Positions 42,935-52,025 of a stretch of 64,000 nucleotides of DNA are shown here, piece after piece. Where the stretch lies: the NCBI RefSeq assembly GCF_004799515.1, contig NZ_SSMX01000021.1, positions 107,350-171,349 on the forward strand, in the 5' to 3' direction. The position numbers and the translations under genes are program-made. Source of the stretch: Phenylobacterium sp. Its GTDB lineage: Bacteria > Pseudomonadota > Alphaproteobacteria > Caulobacterales > Caulobacteraceae. Below the pieces are notes generated by a model. That model saw nothing but the letters and a program-made list of their open reading frames with translations, did no database searches and was not told the DNA's origin. Positions within the stretch are counted from its first letter, which is position 1. Every line of letters starts with the position of its first letter.

Positions 42935-44629
42935 TCATTCCACCGCGTAGCCGAAGCGCTCGACCCAGGGCGCGAGGCGGGGCAGGGCCGGGGCGAGCTG
43001 CGCCCGGTAGCGGCGCCATTGGCCGACGCCTTCGGCCGACAGCCCGCCGACCAGCTGGGCGGCGGAGGGCGTGGCGATCCCGCGGTCCTTCACCCGCTCG
43101 GCGAAGTCGCGCATCGCCTCGGTCCAGCCGATGCCCACGGCGTCGCAGGCCGCGCGGGCCACCCGGTCGAAATCGGCGATCAGGTCCTCGTGGCGCACCA
43201 CATGGGTCTGCGCGCCCATCGCCGGCGCCATCCGGTCGGCGATCTGCATCGCCGCGTCGTAGTAGCCGGCCGCGCCGGGAACGGTCAGCAGCTGGTAGGC
43301 CGAGCCGCTCATGGCGAAGCGGCGGCGGTAGCAGCTCAGCACCACGTCGCGGGGGTCGCGCCGGGCGAAGAGGATCTTCGCCTGCGGGAACAGCCGGGCG
43401 ATCAGCGGCAGCTTGAAGGTGTTCAGGGGATGCTTGTCGACGAACACCTTGCCCGCGAGCTCAGCGCCTTCGTCACGCGCCCGCGCCCAGTAGGCCTCTC
43501 GCAGGGCGCCGAGCTCGCTGTCGGACGCGGCGGCCAGCCGGTCGAGGTGCTGCGGCGTGGCGAGGAAGGCGCGCAGCGCCGCCGACAGGGTCTCGCGCTC
43601 CTCCAGGGTCTCGACCTGTGGGTGGCTGGCCAACACCTGTTCGAGCAGGGTGGTGCCGGAGCGCGGGAACCCCATCAGGAAGACGTGGCCGGTCACGCCC
43701 TGCGGCAGCGGGCGCGGGGTGGCGGTCCAGGCCGACGCGGGGATCTCGTCCAGGCGCTCGATCATCCCGCGCGCGAACTCCAGCGCGGAGGGATGGCCGC
43801 CAAAGGCCGGGGCGTAGACGCGCCACAGGCCCATGTTGCAGGCGGCGTAGGCGGCGAAGGCCTCGGCCGGCCTGTCCTGCGCGTCGAGCACGTCGCCCAG
43901 CGCGCCCTGGGTCTGGGCCAATTGCTGCGGGTGGATCCGCGGGTCGGCGATCAGCGCCTCCAGCCGGCGCTGCGCGGCCGGCGCGTCGCCGGCGGCCAGC
44001 TCGGCGGCGGCGGCTACGCGCACGGCGTCCGGATAGGCCGGGTCCATGGCCAGGACCTGCTCGGCCAGCGCCTTGGCCTCGGCGTGGGCGCCCCGGCGGC
44101 TGGCGAGGTTGGCGAGGCCGGCCAGGGCGACGTGGTTGCCGGGTTGCAGCTCCAGCGCGCGGCGGTGGGCGGCGTCGGCTTCCGGCAATCGGCCGAGGGC
44201 CTCGAAGGTCCCGCCGCGGGCGGCGTGCGCGCCGGCGAAGTCGGGCGCGATCGCCAGGGCCTGGTCGAAGGCCGCCAGGGCTTCGGCATGGCGTTCCATC
44301 CGGCTGAGGCAGAGGCCAAGGGCGTTGCGGGCGCCGTGATCCTTGGGCGCGAGAATGACGGCGCGCTGTAGCCGTTCCAGCGCCTCCTCGAGCCGGCCGT
44401 CCTCCTCGGCCCGCAAGGCCGCGAGGTTCAGGACCAGCGGATGTTCGTGGCCCGCCGCCAGCGCCTGCTCGGCCAGAACGCCGGCCTGGGCGTAGTCGCG
44501 GGCTTCGATGGCGGCTTTGATCTCGTCGAAGATGGCGGGGCGCGCCGGGCTGGGCGCCGGGGACGCGGCCGGCGTGGCGGCCTGGGCGTCCAGCTTGATG
44601 GTGGTGCGGCCGATCTTCCAGGTCGTCAA
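42935..44629 (-). CDS. TPR-sulfotransferase (copy C)
   Basis: A 564-residue protein read from TTG at 44629 (GGAGA five bases upstream); an ATG at 44713 would add 28 residues without a ribosome site. The TPR repeats are well formed ('AAFDQALAIAPDFAGAHAAR', 'AHRRALELQPGNHVALAGLA'). The sulfotransferase loop is 'VFLMGFPRSGTTLLEQVLAS' from about Phe317, with 'ILFARRDPRDVVLSCYRRRF' as the 3'-phosphate site. This domain is more distant from copies A and B and closer to eukaryote-like tyrosylprotein-type sulfotransferases in motif style. Copy B follows directly, so both enzymes should be made together. Confidence 0.85.
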   Translation of the reverse strand: MTTWKIGRTTIKLDAQAATPAASPAPSPARPAIFDEIKAAIEARDYAQAGVLAEQALAAGHEHPLVLNLAALRAEEDGRLEEALERLQRAVILAPKDHGARNALGLCLSRMERHAEALAAFDQALAIAPDFAGAHAARGGTFEALGRLPEADAAHRRALELQPGNHVALAGLANLASRRGAHAEAKALAEQVLAMDPAYPDAVRVAAAAELAAGDAPAAQRRLEALIADPRIHPQQLAQTQGALGDVLDAQDRPAEAFAAYAACNMGLWRVYAPAFGGHPSALEFARGMIERLDEIPASAWTATPRPLPQGVTGHVFLMGFPRSGTTLLEQVLASHPQVETLEERETLSAALRAFLATPQHLDRLAAASDSELGALREAYWARARDEGAELAGKVFVDKHPLNTFKLPLIARLFPQAKILFARRDPRDVVLSCYRRRFAMSGSAYQLLTVPGAAGYYDAAMQIADRMAPAMGAQTHVVRHEDLIADFDRVARAACDAVGIGWTEAMRDFAERVKDRGIATPSAAQLVGGLSAEGVGQWRRYRAQLAPALPRLAPWVERFGYAVE

Positions 44630-44722
44630 GGCGGTCTCCAGGCTCGGGAACGGCGGCCCAACCCCTTGGCTGATTAGCGGAAAGTCGCGCCGGGAGCCAT
44701 ATCGGAAGGCCACATACGAAGA

Positions 44723-44746
44723 GGGCGGCGGATTGCTCCGCCGCCC
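44723..44746 (-). terminator. Hairpin terminator after TonB receptor C
   Basis: A perfect 10-bp stem (GGGCGGCGGA with TCCGCCGCCC) and 4-base loop lies 24 bases after the receptor C stop codon and is followed on the minus strand by TCTTCG. It separates the receptor from the two TPR-sulfotransferase genes, which therefore need a promoter of their own or read-through. Confidence 0.65.
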
Positions 44747-44770
44747 CCGATTTTCGCCGTGGCGCGTCGA

Positions 44771-47700
44771 CTAGAAGTCGGCGCTGAGGCCCACGAAGAG
44801 GTAGCGGCCCAGGGAGTCATAGGTCTGGGGCCAGGTGTTGCCGTTACAGGGACCGGCCGGGCAGTTCGAAGCGCCCGTGAGCGGCGGATCCTTATCGAAC
44901 AGGTTGTTCACGCCAACCCGGAAGTTCAGGTTGTTGTGGACGGTGAAGTTCATCGTCAGGTCGATGTAGTTCTGAGCGGCCAGGACGCGGTCCGACTCGT
45001 ACTGGAGGCCCGGGTTATTCAGCAGCGGATTGCTGCTGAAGGCGTCCAGGGTGACACGGCCGAGGTAGCGCCACTGCAGCGAGAAGCTCAGGCTCTTGAA
45101 CCAGTCGCCGTAGGAGTAGGGCGTGTTCCAGGTGACGCGCATCTTATGGCGCCACTTCGGAGCCGGGCCTTCGCCGTTCGCCGATTCGCAGGTCGGGCCG
45201 TAGAGACCGGCGCAGTCGTAGGACGGGCCGCCCGGCAGGGGCTGGGTGGTCAGCTTGTCGAGCCAGGTGCCGACGAAGCTCGCCGCCACCGTGCCGTTGT
45301 CGCCGAGACCCAGGGTCGACAGGTCGATCCGGTAGTCGACGTTGATGTCGACACCGTCGGTCTTCAGCGAACCGGTGTTCAGCGTGGTGTCCTGCACGAA
45401 GCCGGTCGGGTCGAGCCACAGGGAGTTGTCGCCCGGCGACCGGTGGACCAGACCGCAGAATTGCGTGCTGAGCGTGGTCAGGCACTGGTTCAGGATCAGG
45501 TTCTCACCGATCGTACCGATGTAGTTGTCGACCTGGATGTTGAAGTAGTCGACCGACACGTTCAGGCCGGGGGCGAACGTCGGACGCCACACCACACCGC
45601 CGGTGTAGGTGTCGGAGATTTCCGGCCGCAGGTTCGGGTTACCGCCCGTCTGACCTTGGTACTGGTTGGCGGGGTTCGCCTCGATGGCCAGCACTTGCGC
45701 GGTGGTCAGGTTGAACGCCTTGGAGCAGGTGGCCACCAGCGGGTTGCCGGCGGTCAGCCCGGCGCAGGGGTCGTTGGTGCCGTCCAGGACGACGTTCTGC
45801 GGCGCGAACAGTTCGTTGACGTTCGGCGCGCGGACGGCGCGGTTGTAGCCGGCGCGGAAGCGCAGGCCGTCGATCACTTCCCACTCGCCCGACACCTTGT
45901 AGGTGTTGGTGTCGCCGATCGAGGAGTAGTCCGAGAAGCGGTAGCCGAGCTCCAGGGACACGTCCTTGGCGAAGGGCATGTCGCTGATCAGGGGCACGCG
46001 GGCTTCGCCGAACAGTTCGTAGACATCATAGCCGCCGTTGACCGGCGGGCTCGCGCCGCCGTTGCCGTCCACCAGGCCGTTCGACGACAGGAAGTCGGCG
46101 GTCGAGTCCAGGTGTTCGCGGCGGTATTCGGCGCCGATCGCGACGCCCACGCCTTCAGACGCCCAGGGGCTCTTGAAGCCGTAGTCGCCGAGCTTGCCGG
46201 TGAAAGCCAGGCTGACCACGCGCTCGGTGGTGTTGCCGGTCGAGAAGCTCGCCGCGTTCAGGAACTTCAGCGCCGCGGGCGAGATGAACTGGCTGGTGAA
46301 GAGGTTCAGCGGCACGCAGCCCGCGTCAGCCCCGGGCGCGCACTGCGGGCCGGTCGGCGTCTGGACGACGTTGAGGGCCTGCTGGATGCGGTTGAGGTTG
46401 AAGTTGCCGGTCTGCTCCGTGTTCAGCGCAACCGCGCCGTACTGCATGTATCCGTCGTAGGTCCAGTTCTTGCCCAGGTCGCCGCGCATGCCGACGACGA
46501 TCCGGTAGTCCGTGTGACGGAATTCGGAGTCGCGGCCGCCGGCTTCTTCCGGCTGCAGGCGGCGGGCGACGACGCCGGTGAAGGTGCCGGCGGGGTTGGC
46601 CAAGCAGCTCGTACCCGCCGTCGAGATCAACTGGCTGGCTTCCTGAGTGCTCAACAGCGGGTTGGCGCAGTTGATGTTGAAGTTGCCGGCGAAGACGCCG
46701 CCCGAGGCGATCTGGGCGGTCGAGGTGTCGTCCATGAACATGGTGTCCATGTAGACTTCGGCCCACGGGGCGACTTCGTAGTGCGCGAAGGCGCCCAGGC
46801 TGTAGCGCTCATCCGGACGCATGAAGTAGTTGGCCGGGCCGAAGTTGAAGACGTCCGCCGAAGTGCGCGGGATGAAGGTGTTGAAGTTCGCTGGGTTGAC
46901 GACGAAGTCGCCGACCCGGGCCGGGAAGGCCGTGCCGGAGCCGCCGCAACCGAATTGGGCGAAGTTCGGGTTACCCGAGTTCAGGGTACAGGCCGAGAAG
47001 TCGCGGGTGCCTTCCAGGACGCCGTTGTTCTGGCGGTAGGTGGCGTAGGCGGTGATGTTGCCCTTGCCGTCCGGGGCGTTGGCGCCCAGCACCAGGCTGA
47101 CGTCGGAACCTTCGCCGTCGAATACGTTCTTCGGGGGCAGGGAGAATTGGCTGGGGTCGCTGGCGCCCGCGGCGGCGGTCCGCACGACGCTTTGGACGAA
47201 GCTGTTGCCGTTCTCGTGCTGATAGCCGTCGTACTGGGCGTCGATGCGCACGCCCTCGAAGTTCTTCAGCATCATGAAGTTGACCACGCCGGCCACGGCG
47301 TCGGCGCCGTAGGTCGCCGAGGCGCCGCCGGTCAGCACGTCAACCCGTTCGACCAGGGCGGCCGGGATGAAGTTCAGGTCGGCGGCAGAGGCCGACGACG
47401 GGTCGCCCGGCATGACGCGGCGGCCGTCGATCAGCACCAGGGTGCGGGACGGGCCGAGGCCGCGGAGGTCGACCGTGGCGGTGCCGTTCGATCCGTTCGA
47501 GATCATCGAGCCCTGGCCGGCGAACACCTGCGGCAGGCTGTTGGTGATGTCTTCGATCCGGGTGATGCCCTGGGCCTTGATTTCGGCGCTGCCGACGGTC
47601 GTGACCGGCGCGATCGAGGTCAGGTTCGGCGACGGGATACGCGTCCCGGTCACCACGACTTCGGAGACTTGACCGCTCGTGGTGTCGTCCGCTGCGTAGG

Positions 47701-47785
47701 CCTGAGTGGCGGATAGGCCGAGGACGGCTGCACCGCAGATCATCGAGGAGGCCAACAGGCGCTCCCGCATCGTTTGCATTTTCAA
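44771..47785 (-). CDS. TonB-dependent receptor (copy C, unrelated to A/B pair)
   Basis: A 1004-residue outer-membrane receptor. Start is TTG at 47785, nine bases after GGAGG; in-frame ATG codons two and five codons later are alternatives. The signal peptide ends at 'ATQAYA', followed by TonB-box-like 'SEVVVTGTRIPS' and a plug with 'DLRGLGPSRTLVLIDGRR' and '[18 protein letters not shown]'. The barrel contains many paired Cys residues in loops, and the C terminus is 'LFVGLSADF'. This is the large oar-like/Caulobacter type often linked to uptake of complex sugars or peptides; ligand unknown. Confidence 0.92.
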   Translation of the reverse strand: MKMQTMRERLLASSMICGAAVLGLSATQAYAADDTTSGQVSEVVVTGTRIPSPNLTSIAPVTTVGSAEIKAQGITRIEDITNSLPQVFAGQGSMISNGSNGTATVDLRGLGPSRTLVLIDGRRVMPGDPSSASAADLNFIPAALVERVDVLTGGASATYGADAVAGVVNFMMLKNFEGVRIDAQYDGYQHENGNSFVQSVVRTAAAGASDPSQFSLPPKNVFDGEGSDVSLVLGANAPDGKGNITAYATYRQNNGVLEGTRDFSACTLNSGNPNFAQFGCGGSGTAFPARVGDFVVNPANFNTFIPRTSADVFNFGPANYFMRPDERYSLGAFAHYEVAPWAEVYMDTMFMDDTSTAQIASGGVFAGNFNINCANPLLSTQEASQLISTAGTSCLANPAGTFTGVVARRLQPEEAGGRDSEFRHTDYRIVVGMRGDLGKNWTYDGYMQYGAVALNTEQTGNFNLNRIQQALNVVQTPTGPQCAPGADAGCVPLNLFTSQFISPAALKFLNAASFSTGNTTERVVSLAFTGKLGDYGFKSPWASEGVGVAIGAEYRREHLDSTADFLSSNGLVDGNGGASPPVNGGYDVYELFGEARVPLISDMPFAKDVSLELGYRFSDYSSIGDTNTYKVSGEWEVIDGLRFRAGYNRAVRAPNVNELFAPQNVVLDGTNDPCAGLTAGNPLVATCSKAFNLTTAQVLAIEANPANQYQGQTGGNPNLRPEISDTYTGGVVWRPTFAPGLNVSVDYFNIQVDNYIGTIGENLILNQCLTTLSTQFCGLVHRSPGDNSLWLDPTGFVQDTTLNTGSLKTDGVDINVDYRIDLSTLGLGDNGTVAASFVGTWLDKLTTQPLPGGPSYDCAGLYGPTCESANGEGPAPKWRHKMRVTWNTPYSYGDWFKSLSFSLQWRYLGRVTLDAFSSNPLLNNPGLQYESDRVLAAQNYIDLTMNFTVHNNLNFRVGVNNLFDKDPPLTGASNCPAGPCNGNTWPQTYDSLGRYLFVGLSADF

Positions 47786-48383
47786 GGTCTAGATCCTCCA
47801 GCGGTCCGCCAGTGACGGCGGCCCCGCTCCCCAACAATTGCCAGCCCAGAGCCAAAAGTGGCGCCGGTTGCCGCGTAGTTAGGTTCGACTGTTGTTTTGG
47901 GTCAACGCAGATTGCGAAGAACATCACACTCCGCACGCCAATATGTCGCATAATGGCCACATAACGAGCAGGACTAGCCACCGCCCTAGGGCGAACAGGG
48001 GGCAGTTCGTGCACAGCTAATGCTCGGCGCCCGATGGGCGCCGATCGCCAAACCCGGCCCAAATGTTCAAATCACGCGTTACGCAGATAACCGATACTTT
48101 ATTATGCTGCGCTTAGATGCTGAACAAACCTGCGATTTAAATTTCTGTAACGAAGTAGAGGCAACTAAAAACCGTCACGCAACCCTGCGTAGCCTTGGCA
48201 GCCTGGACGAAAAGCGCCGAGCATCGCCAGAAGTTCCGCCCCTGAACATTTTTGAACGCCGCCGCTTTCGCCGCCCGGACTGGCCGGCGGCGCCTCGCGG
48301 GCGCGCAACACCTGCGTCAGGCCGTCACGGCTGATGGTTTCTATTGAAACAAGATCGGGGCCGCTTGGGGGCCTGCCGCGTCC
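47786..48383. other. 598-base gene-free region with AT-rich core
   Basis: This stretch separates receptor C from the aminopeptidase gene. It should contain the receptor C promoter. Visible features are a perfect palindrome CGCCCTAGGGCG at 47982-47993, an unusually AT-rich block at about 48060-48180, and a short inverted repeat GTTTC-TATT-GAAAC at 48337-48350 near the end of the aminopeptidase gene. A 104-codon plus-strand frame at 48020 has composition and sequence unlike a protein. A small RNA cannot be excluded. Confidence 0.5.
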
Positions 48384-50207
48384 CTAGAGCGGTGCGCAGG
48401 CCTCGGCGAGCCAGGCGGCGACGTCGGCGGGGACGAGCGGCGCGATCTCGCTCAGAACGCGGGCATGATAGGCGTCGAATTGGGCGACCTCTTCGGCGCT
48501 CAGCAGCGCCTTGAGTGTCAGGCGCCGGTCGATGGGCGCCAGCGTCAGGGTCTCGAAGCCCAGCATCGCCCGCTCGCCGCCGGGAATCGCCGACGGCCCG
48601 GTGACGAACTGCAGGGTCTCGATGCGGATGCCGTAGCCGCCTTCCTTGTAGTAGCCCGGCTCGTTGGAGACGATCATCCCGGGGCGCAGGGGCACCAGGT
48701 TGGGCAGCTTGGCGATCCGCTGCGGTCCCTCATGGACGCCCAGATAGGAGCCGACGCCGTGGCCGGTGCCATGGTCGTAGTCCAGGCCATGCGCCCAGAG
48801 CGCCATTCGGGCCAGGGCGTCCAGGGCCGAGCCGGTGGTCCCGGCCGGGAATCGCACCCTGGCCAGCGCCAGGTGGCCCTTCAGCACCAGGGTGAAGCGC
48901 TCGCGCATCTCGGCGCTCGGCTCGCCGATGGCGACGGTGCGGGTGACGTCGGTGGTGCCGTCCAGGTACTGGGCGCCCGAATCGACCAGCAGCAAGCTGC
49001 CCTTCTCGGCGCGCTTGTTCAGCCGCTCGGTCGGCCGGTAGTGGACGATGGCGCCGTTCGAGGCCGCGCCGGCGATGGTGTCGAAGGAGAGGTCCTTCAG
49101 GGCCCCGGTCGCCTCGCGGAAGCTCTCCAGCTTGGAGACCGCCTCGATCTCGTCCGGCGGATTGACCTGCCCCTCGGTGGCCACCCAGTGCAGGAAGCGG
49201 GTCAAGGCCGCGCCGTCGCGGCGGTGGGCGCGCTTGGCGCCCTCGATCTCCACCGGGTTCTTGCAGGCCTTGGGCAGGATGCAGGGGTCCTCGCCGCGCT
49301 GCACCGCCGCGCCGGCGCTCTCCAGAGCCCCGAAGTACCAGGATGAGGACTGGGCCGGGTCGACCAGTACGGTCTTGCCCTTCAGCTCGGCCAGCGCCTG
49401 CGGCAGGTCGGCGGGGGTCTCCAGCCGCACCTCGTTGCCCAGCCAGGCCGGCAGGTCGGGCGTCACCTTTGCCGGGTCGAGGAACAGCCGCGCCGAGCCG
49501 TCGGCGTTCAGGATCGCCTGGCCCAGCGGCAGGGGCGAGCGGATCACGTCGCCGCCGCGCACATTGAACAGCCAGGCGATGGAGGCCGGCGCGGTGATCA
49601 CCGCGGCCTCGGCGCCGCGCGACGCCAGGCTCTCGCCCAGGCGATGACGCTTCGAGGCGCTCTCCTCGCCGGCGTATTGCAGCGGGTGCGGCGTCACCGG
49701 GGCGGCGGGCTGCGGCGGCCGCGCCTGGCCCCAGGCGGCGTCCAGCGGGTTGGGCGTGACGGGCCGCAACTCCGAGCCGGCCTTGGCGGCCGCGGCCTTC
49801 AGCCGGTCCAGCGCATCTGGGCTGTGCAGGCGCGGATCGTAGCCGATCACCTGGCCCTTGGCCGTGGCGGTCTCCAGATAGGCCGGCACGCCGCCCTCCA
49901 CGAGGTCGCGGATCTCGAAGACGCCCTGGTCCACCTGGTCGCGAACCTGCAGGGTGTAGCGGCCGTCCACGAAGATCGCCGCCTTGTCCTTCAGGATCAC
50001 CGCCGCCCCGGCCGAGCCGGTGAAGCCGGTGGCCCAGGCCAGGCGGTCGTTGGCGGCGGGCAGGTATTCGTTCTGATGCTCGTCCTCGTGCGGGGTCACG
50101 AAGCCGTCCAGGCCCTGCTCGGCCATGGCCTGGCGGATCAGCGGCACGTGGCGGGGCCCGAAGGAGCGGTCGGTGGTTTCGTCGAAGGTCTGGCGCATGG
50201 CCGGCAT
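48384..50207 (-). CDS. pepP: Xaa-Pro aminopeptidase (aminopeptidase P, M24B)
   Basis: A 607-residue cytoplasmic metallopeptidase that removes N-terminal residues preceding proline. Two creatinase-like N-terminal domains precede the M24 catalytic domain, whose metal ligands are seen in 'LLVDSGAQYLDGTTDVTRTV' (two Asp), 'GTGHGVGSYLGVHEGPQ' (His) and 'SNEPGYYKEGGYGIRIE' (two Glu). The length fits the long, eukaryote-like aminopeptidase P form. The ATG at 50207 has GGAG seven bases upstream; a TTG at 50234 is in frame. It stands alone between the receptor C gap and the GIY-YIG gene. Confidence 0.93.
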   Translation of the reverse strand: MPAMRQTFDETTDRSFGPRHVPLIRQAMAEQGLDGFVTPHEDEHQNEYLPAANDRLAWATGFTGSAGAAVILKDKAAIFVDGRYTLQVRDQVDQGVFEIRDLVEGGVPAYLETATAKGQVIGYDPRLHSPDALDRLKAAAAKAGSELRPVTPNPLDAAWGQARPPQPAAPVTPHPLQYAGEESASKRHRLGESLASRGAEAAVITAPASIAWLFNVRGGDVIRSPLPLGQAILNADGSARLFLDPAKVTPDLPAWLGNEVRLETPADLPQALAELKGKTVLVDPAQSSSWYFGALESAGAAVQRGEDPCILPKACKNPVEIEGAKRAHRRDGAALTRFLHWVATEGQVNPPDEIEAVSKLESFREATGALKDLSFDTIAGAASNGAIVHYRPTERLNKRAEKGSLLLVDSGAQYLDGTTDVTRTVAIGEPSAEMRERFTLVLKGHLALARVRFPAGTTGSALDALARMALWAHGLDYDHGTGHGVGSYLGVHEGPQRIAKLPNLVPLRPGMIVSNEPGYYKEGGYGIRIETLQFVTGPSAIPGGERAMLGFETLTLAPIDRRLTLKALLSAEEVAQFDAYHARVLSEIAPLVPADVAAWLAEACAPL

Positions 50208-50275
50208 GTAAGCGCTCCGGCGCCTCTGGGCCAAGGGCTTGCCTGCCGGCGCGGCGCCTCGCTAGCCCTTTCGCC

Positions 50276-50620
50276 ATGGACAAGCAGAACCGCCGTGAGG
50301 CTATCCGCGACTACAAGGAGCGCAAGGTCGCGCAGGGAATCTACGCGGTGCGCTGCGCCGCCACCGGCGAGACCTGGGTCGGCCAGTCGAAAAACCTCGG
50401 CCAGCAGACCAACGGCCTGTGGTTCATGCTGCGGGGCGGCGGCCATCCGAACAAGGCGTTGCAGGCGGCCTTCGCGGCGCACGGGGCGGAGGCCTTCGCC
50501 TTCGATGTGCTGGAGATCGTCGAGACGGGCGATCTCAGCGCCTACGCCCGCAACAGCAAGCTCAAGGACCGCGACGCCCACTGGCGCGCGGAGCTTGGGG
50601 CGTCGAAGATCGTCGGTTGA
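50276..50620 (+). CDS. GIY-YIG domain protein
   Basis: A 114-residue protein resembling the GIY-YIG nuclease superfamily: 'GIYAVRCAATGETWVGQSKNL' places GIY and the second tripeptide WVG at the usual spacing, followed by 'NKALQAAFAAHGAEAFAFDVLE', also typical. The acidic catalytic residue expected near the C terminus may be in 'KLKDRDAHW', but I cannot assign it. Stand-alone proteins of this size are often of unknown function (YhbQ-like). It converges with the membrane protein gene four bases downstream. Confidence 0.8.
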   Translation: MDKQNRREAIRDYKERKVAQGIYAVRCAATGETWVGQSKNLGQQTNGLWFMLRGGGHPNKALQAAFAAHGAEAFAFDVLEIVETGDLSAYARNSKLKDRDAHWRAELGASKIVG

Positions 50621-50623
50621 GGC

Positions 50624-51007
50624 CTAGTCCGCCGGCGCGGAGGCGTTGGCGGCTGCGCCTTGCGCCGAGCCGTCGGCATTGGCGGCGAATTGCGGGGCGG
50701 GCTCGGAATCGTGCGCGCGGGCCCGGGCTTCCGCTTCGGCGCTGTGGGCCGCGGTCAGGGCCGAGCCGTAGGCCGTCTCGTCGATCTGCGATTCGGCGAC
50801 CCTGCGGTCGTGGGCGGCTTGCAGCGTCTCCGGCGAGGGCCGCGCAGTATTGAGCAGCACGGCTGCGCCGATGACGGCCGCGACGGCCACCGTCGCGGCG
50901 ATCCACCAGCTAAGCGCCCCGGGGCCGCGCGCCCGCTCGATCCGCTCGACCGACAGGCGGTCCGGCGCATCCAGGGTGCGTTCGCAGTAGTCCTGGTCGT
51001 TGGACAT
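50624..51007 (-). CDS. Hypothetical single-pass membrane protein
   Basis: A 127-residue protein without a recognised family. Residues about 32-53 ('SWWIAATVAVAAVIGAAVLL') are one membrane helix, with about 30 charged residues before it inside the cell and an Ala/Glu-rich tail of about 70 residues likely outside. The amino-acid bias suggests a low-complexity or disordered tail. It is flanked by GIY-YIG and prmA genes. Coding is supported by ATG and normal position-specific GC. Confidence 0.65.
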   Translation of the reverse strand: MSNDQDYCERTLDAPDRLSVERIERARGPGALSWWIAATVAVAAVIGAAVLLNTARPSPETLQAAHDRRVAESQIDETAYGSALTAAHSAEAEARARAHDSEPAPQFAANADGSAQGAAANASAPAD

Positions 51008-51099
51008 GGCGCGCTCCTCTCAATCCCGCTGAACGAAAGCTCAGCCTTGGACCTAACTGGGGTCGCCAGGGTGAAGTTCCAGTCTACAGCGGGTGGAAT

Positions 51100-51966
51100 C
51101 TAGGGCCGGCGCAGCACCAGAGTCGCCCAGGCGTCGCGATGCAGCCGCCGGCGCAGGCTAAATCCGCGCGAAACGTAGGCGGCGAGCACGCGCCGCGCCT
51201 GCGTCCTGAGCAGGCCCGACAGGATCGCGATCCCGCTGGGCGCCAGCGCGTCCTTGATGTCCTGGGCGAGCGCCACCAGCGGCGGAGCCAGGATGTTGGC
51301 GAACACCAGGTCGTAGGGTCCGCCGGCGCGGACGCGGGCGTCGTTCAGGCCGCTGGCGTGCACGAAGCGGGCGTGGGCGCGGTTGAGGCGGGCGTTCTCG
51401 TTGGCGATCCGCACCGAGGGGCCGTCGATGTCGGTGCCCACGGCGATCCTCGATCCGGTGCGCGCCGCGGCGATAGCCAGGACCCCGGTGCCGCAGCCCA
51501 CATCCAGCACCCGGGCGAACCGCTGCGCCTTGATCAGCTGGTCGAAGGCCGAGAGGCAGCCCTCGGTGGTGCCGTGGTGGCCGGTGCCGAAGGCCGCGCC
51601 GGCCTCGATCCGCAGGGCTACGGCGCTGGCCGGGACCAGGCCTTTGTCATGGGCGCCGTAGACGAAGAACCGCCCGGCGCGGACCGGCGGCAGGCCGCTG
51701 AGCGCCATGGCCAGCCAGTCGGCGTCGGCGAGCTTGTCGGTGTTCGCGCGCAGGGCTGGAAAGCCCGCCAGCACCTCCGCCAGCGCCGCCTGTTCCTCCT
51801 CGGAGGTCGGGAAGGCGTCGATGCGCCAGACGTCGTGGGCCTCGTCCTCCTCCAGGATAGAATAGGTCAGGCCCTCGGTGGCGGGGTTTGCGTCGATCGC
51901 CTCGGCGGCGGCTTCCGCCACGGCGCGCGGGCCTCTCGCTATGGTCTGGACGGCGTCGGCGGTCAT
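51100..51966 (-). CDS. prmA: Ribosomal protein L11 methyltransferase PrmA
   Basis: A 288-residue SAM-dependent methyltransferase that trimethylates ribosomal protein L11. The SAM site '[19 protein letters not shown]', the family-specific '[19 protein letters not shown]' and '[19 protein letters not shown]' are all present, the last containing the NxxA-type catalytic loop. The N-terminal substrate-binding ferredoxin-like domain ('[19 protein letters not shown]') is present. Length is as expected. Co-oriented with the hypothetical gene downstream (92 bases), no clear operon. Confidence 0.93.
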   Translation of the reverse strand: MTADAVQTIARGPRAVAEAAAEAIDANPATEGLTYSILEEDEAHDVWRIDAFPTSEEEQAALAEVLAGFPALRANTDKLADADWLAMALSGLPPVRAGRFFVYGAHDKGLVPASAVALRIEAGAAFGTGHHGTTEGCLSAFDQLIKAQRFARVLDVGCGTGVLAIAAARTGSRIAVGTDIDGPSVRIANENARLNRAHARFVHASGLNDARVRAGGPYDLVFANILAPPLVALAQDIKDALAPSGIAILSGLLRTQARRVLAAYVSRGFSLRRRLHRDAWATLVLRRP

Positions 51967-52025
51967 CCGCCGCCTCTAGCGGGAAGGTCGACGAAAAGAA
52001 AGGCGGGGGACAAAAGGCGAGGGCT

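Noticed and set aside
48020..48334. Plus-strand 104-codon frame in the 598-base gap
   Set aside because: No ribosome site, no recognisable motif, and a composition unlike neighbouring genes; it crosses the AT-rich core.
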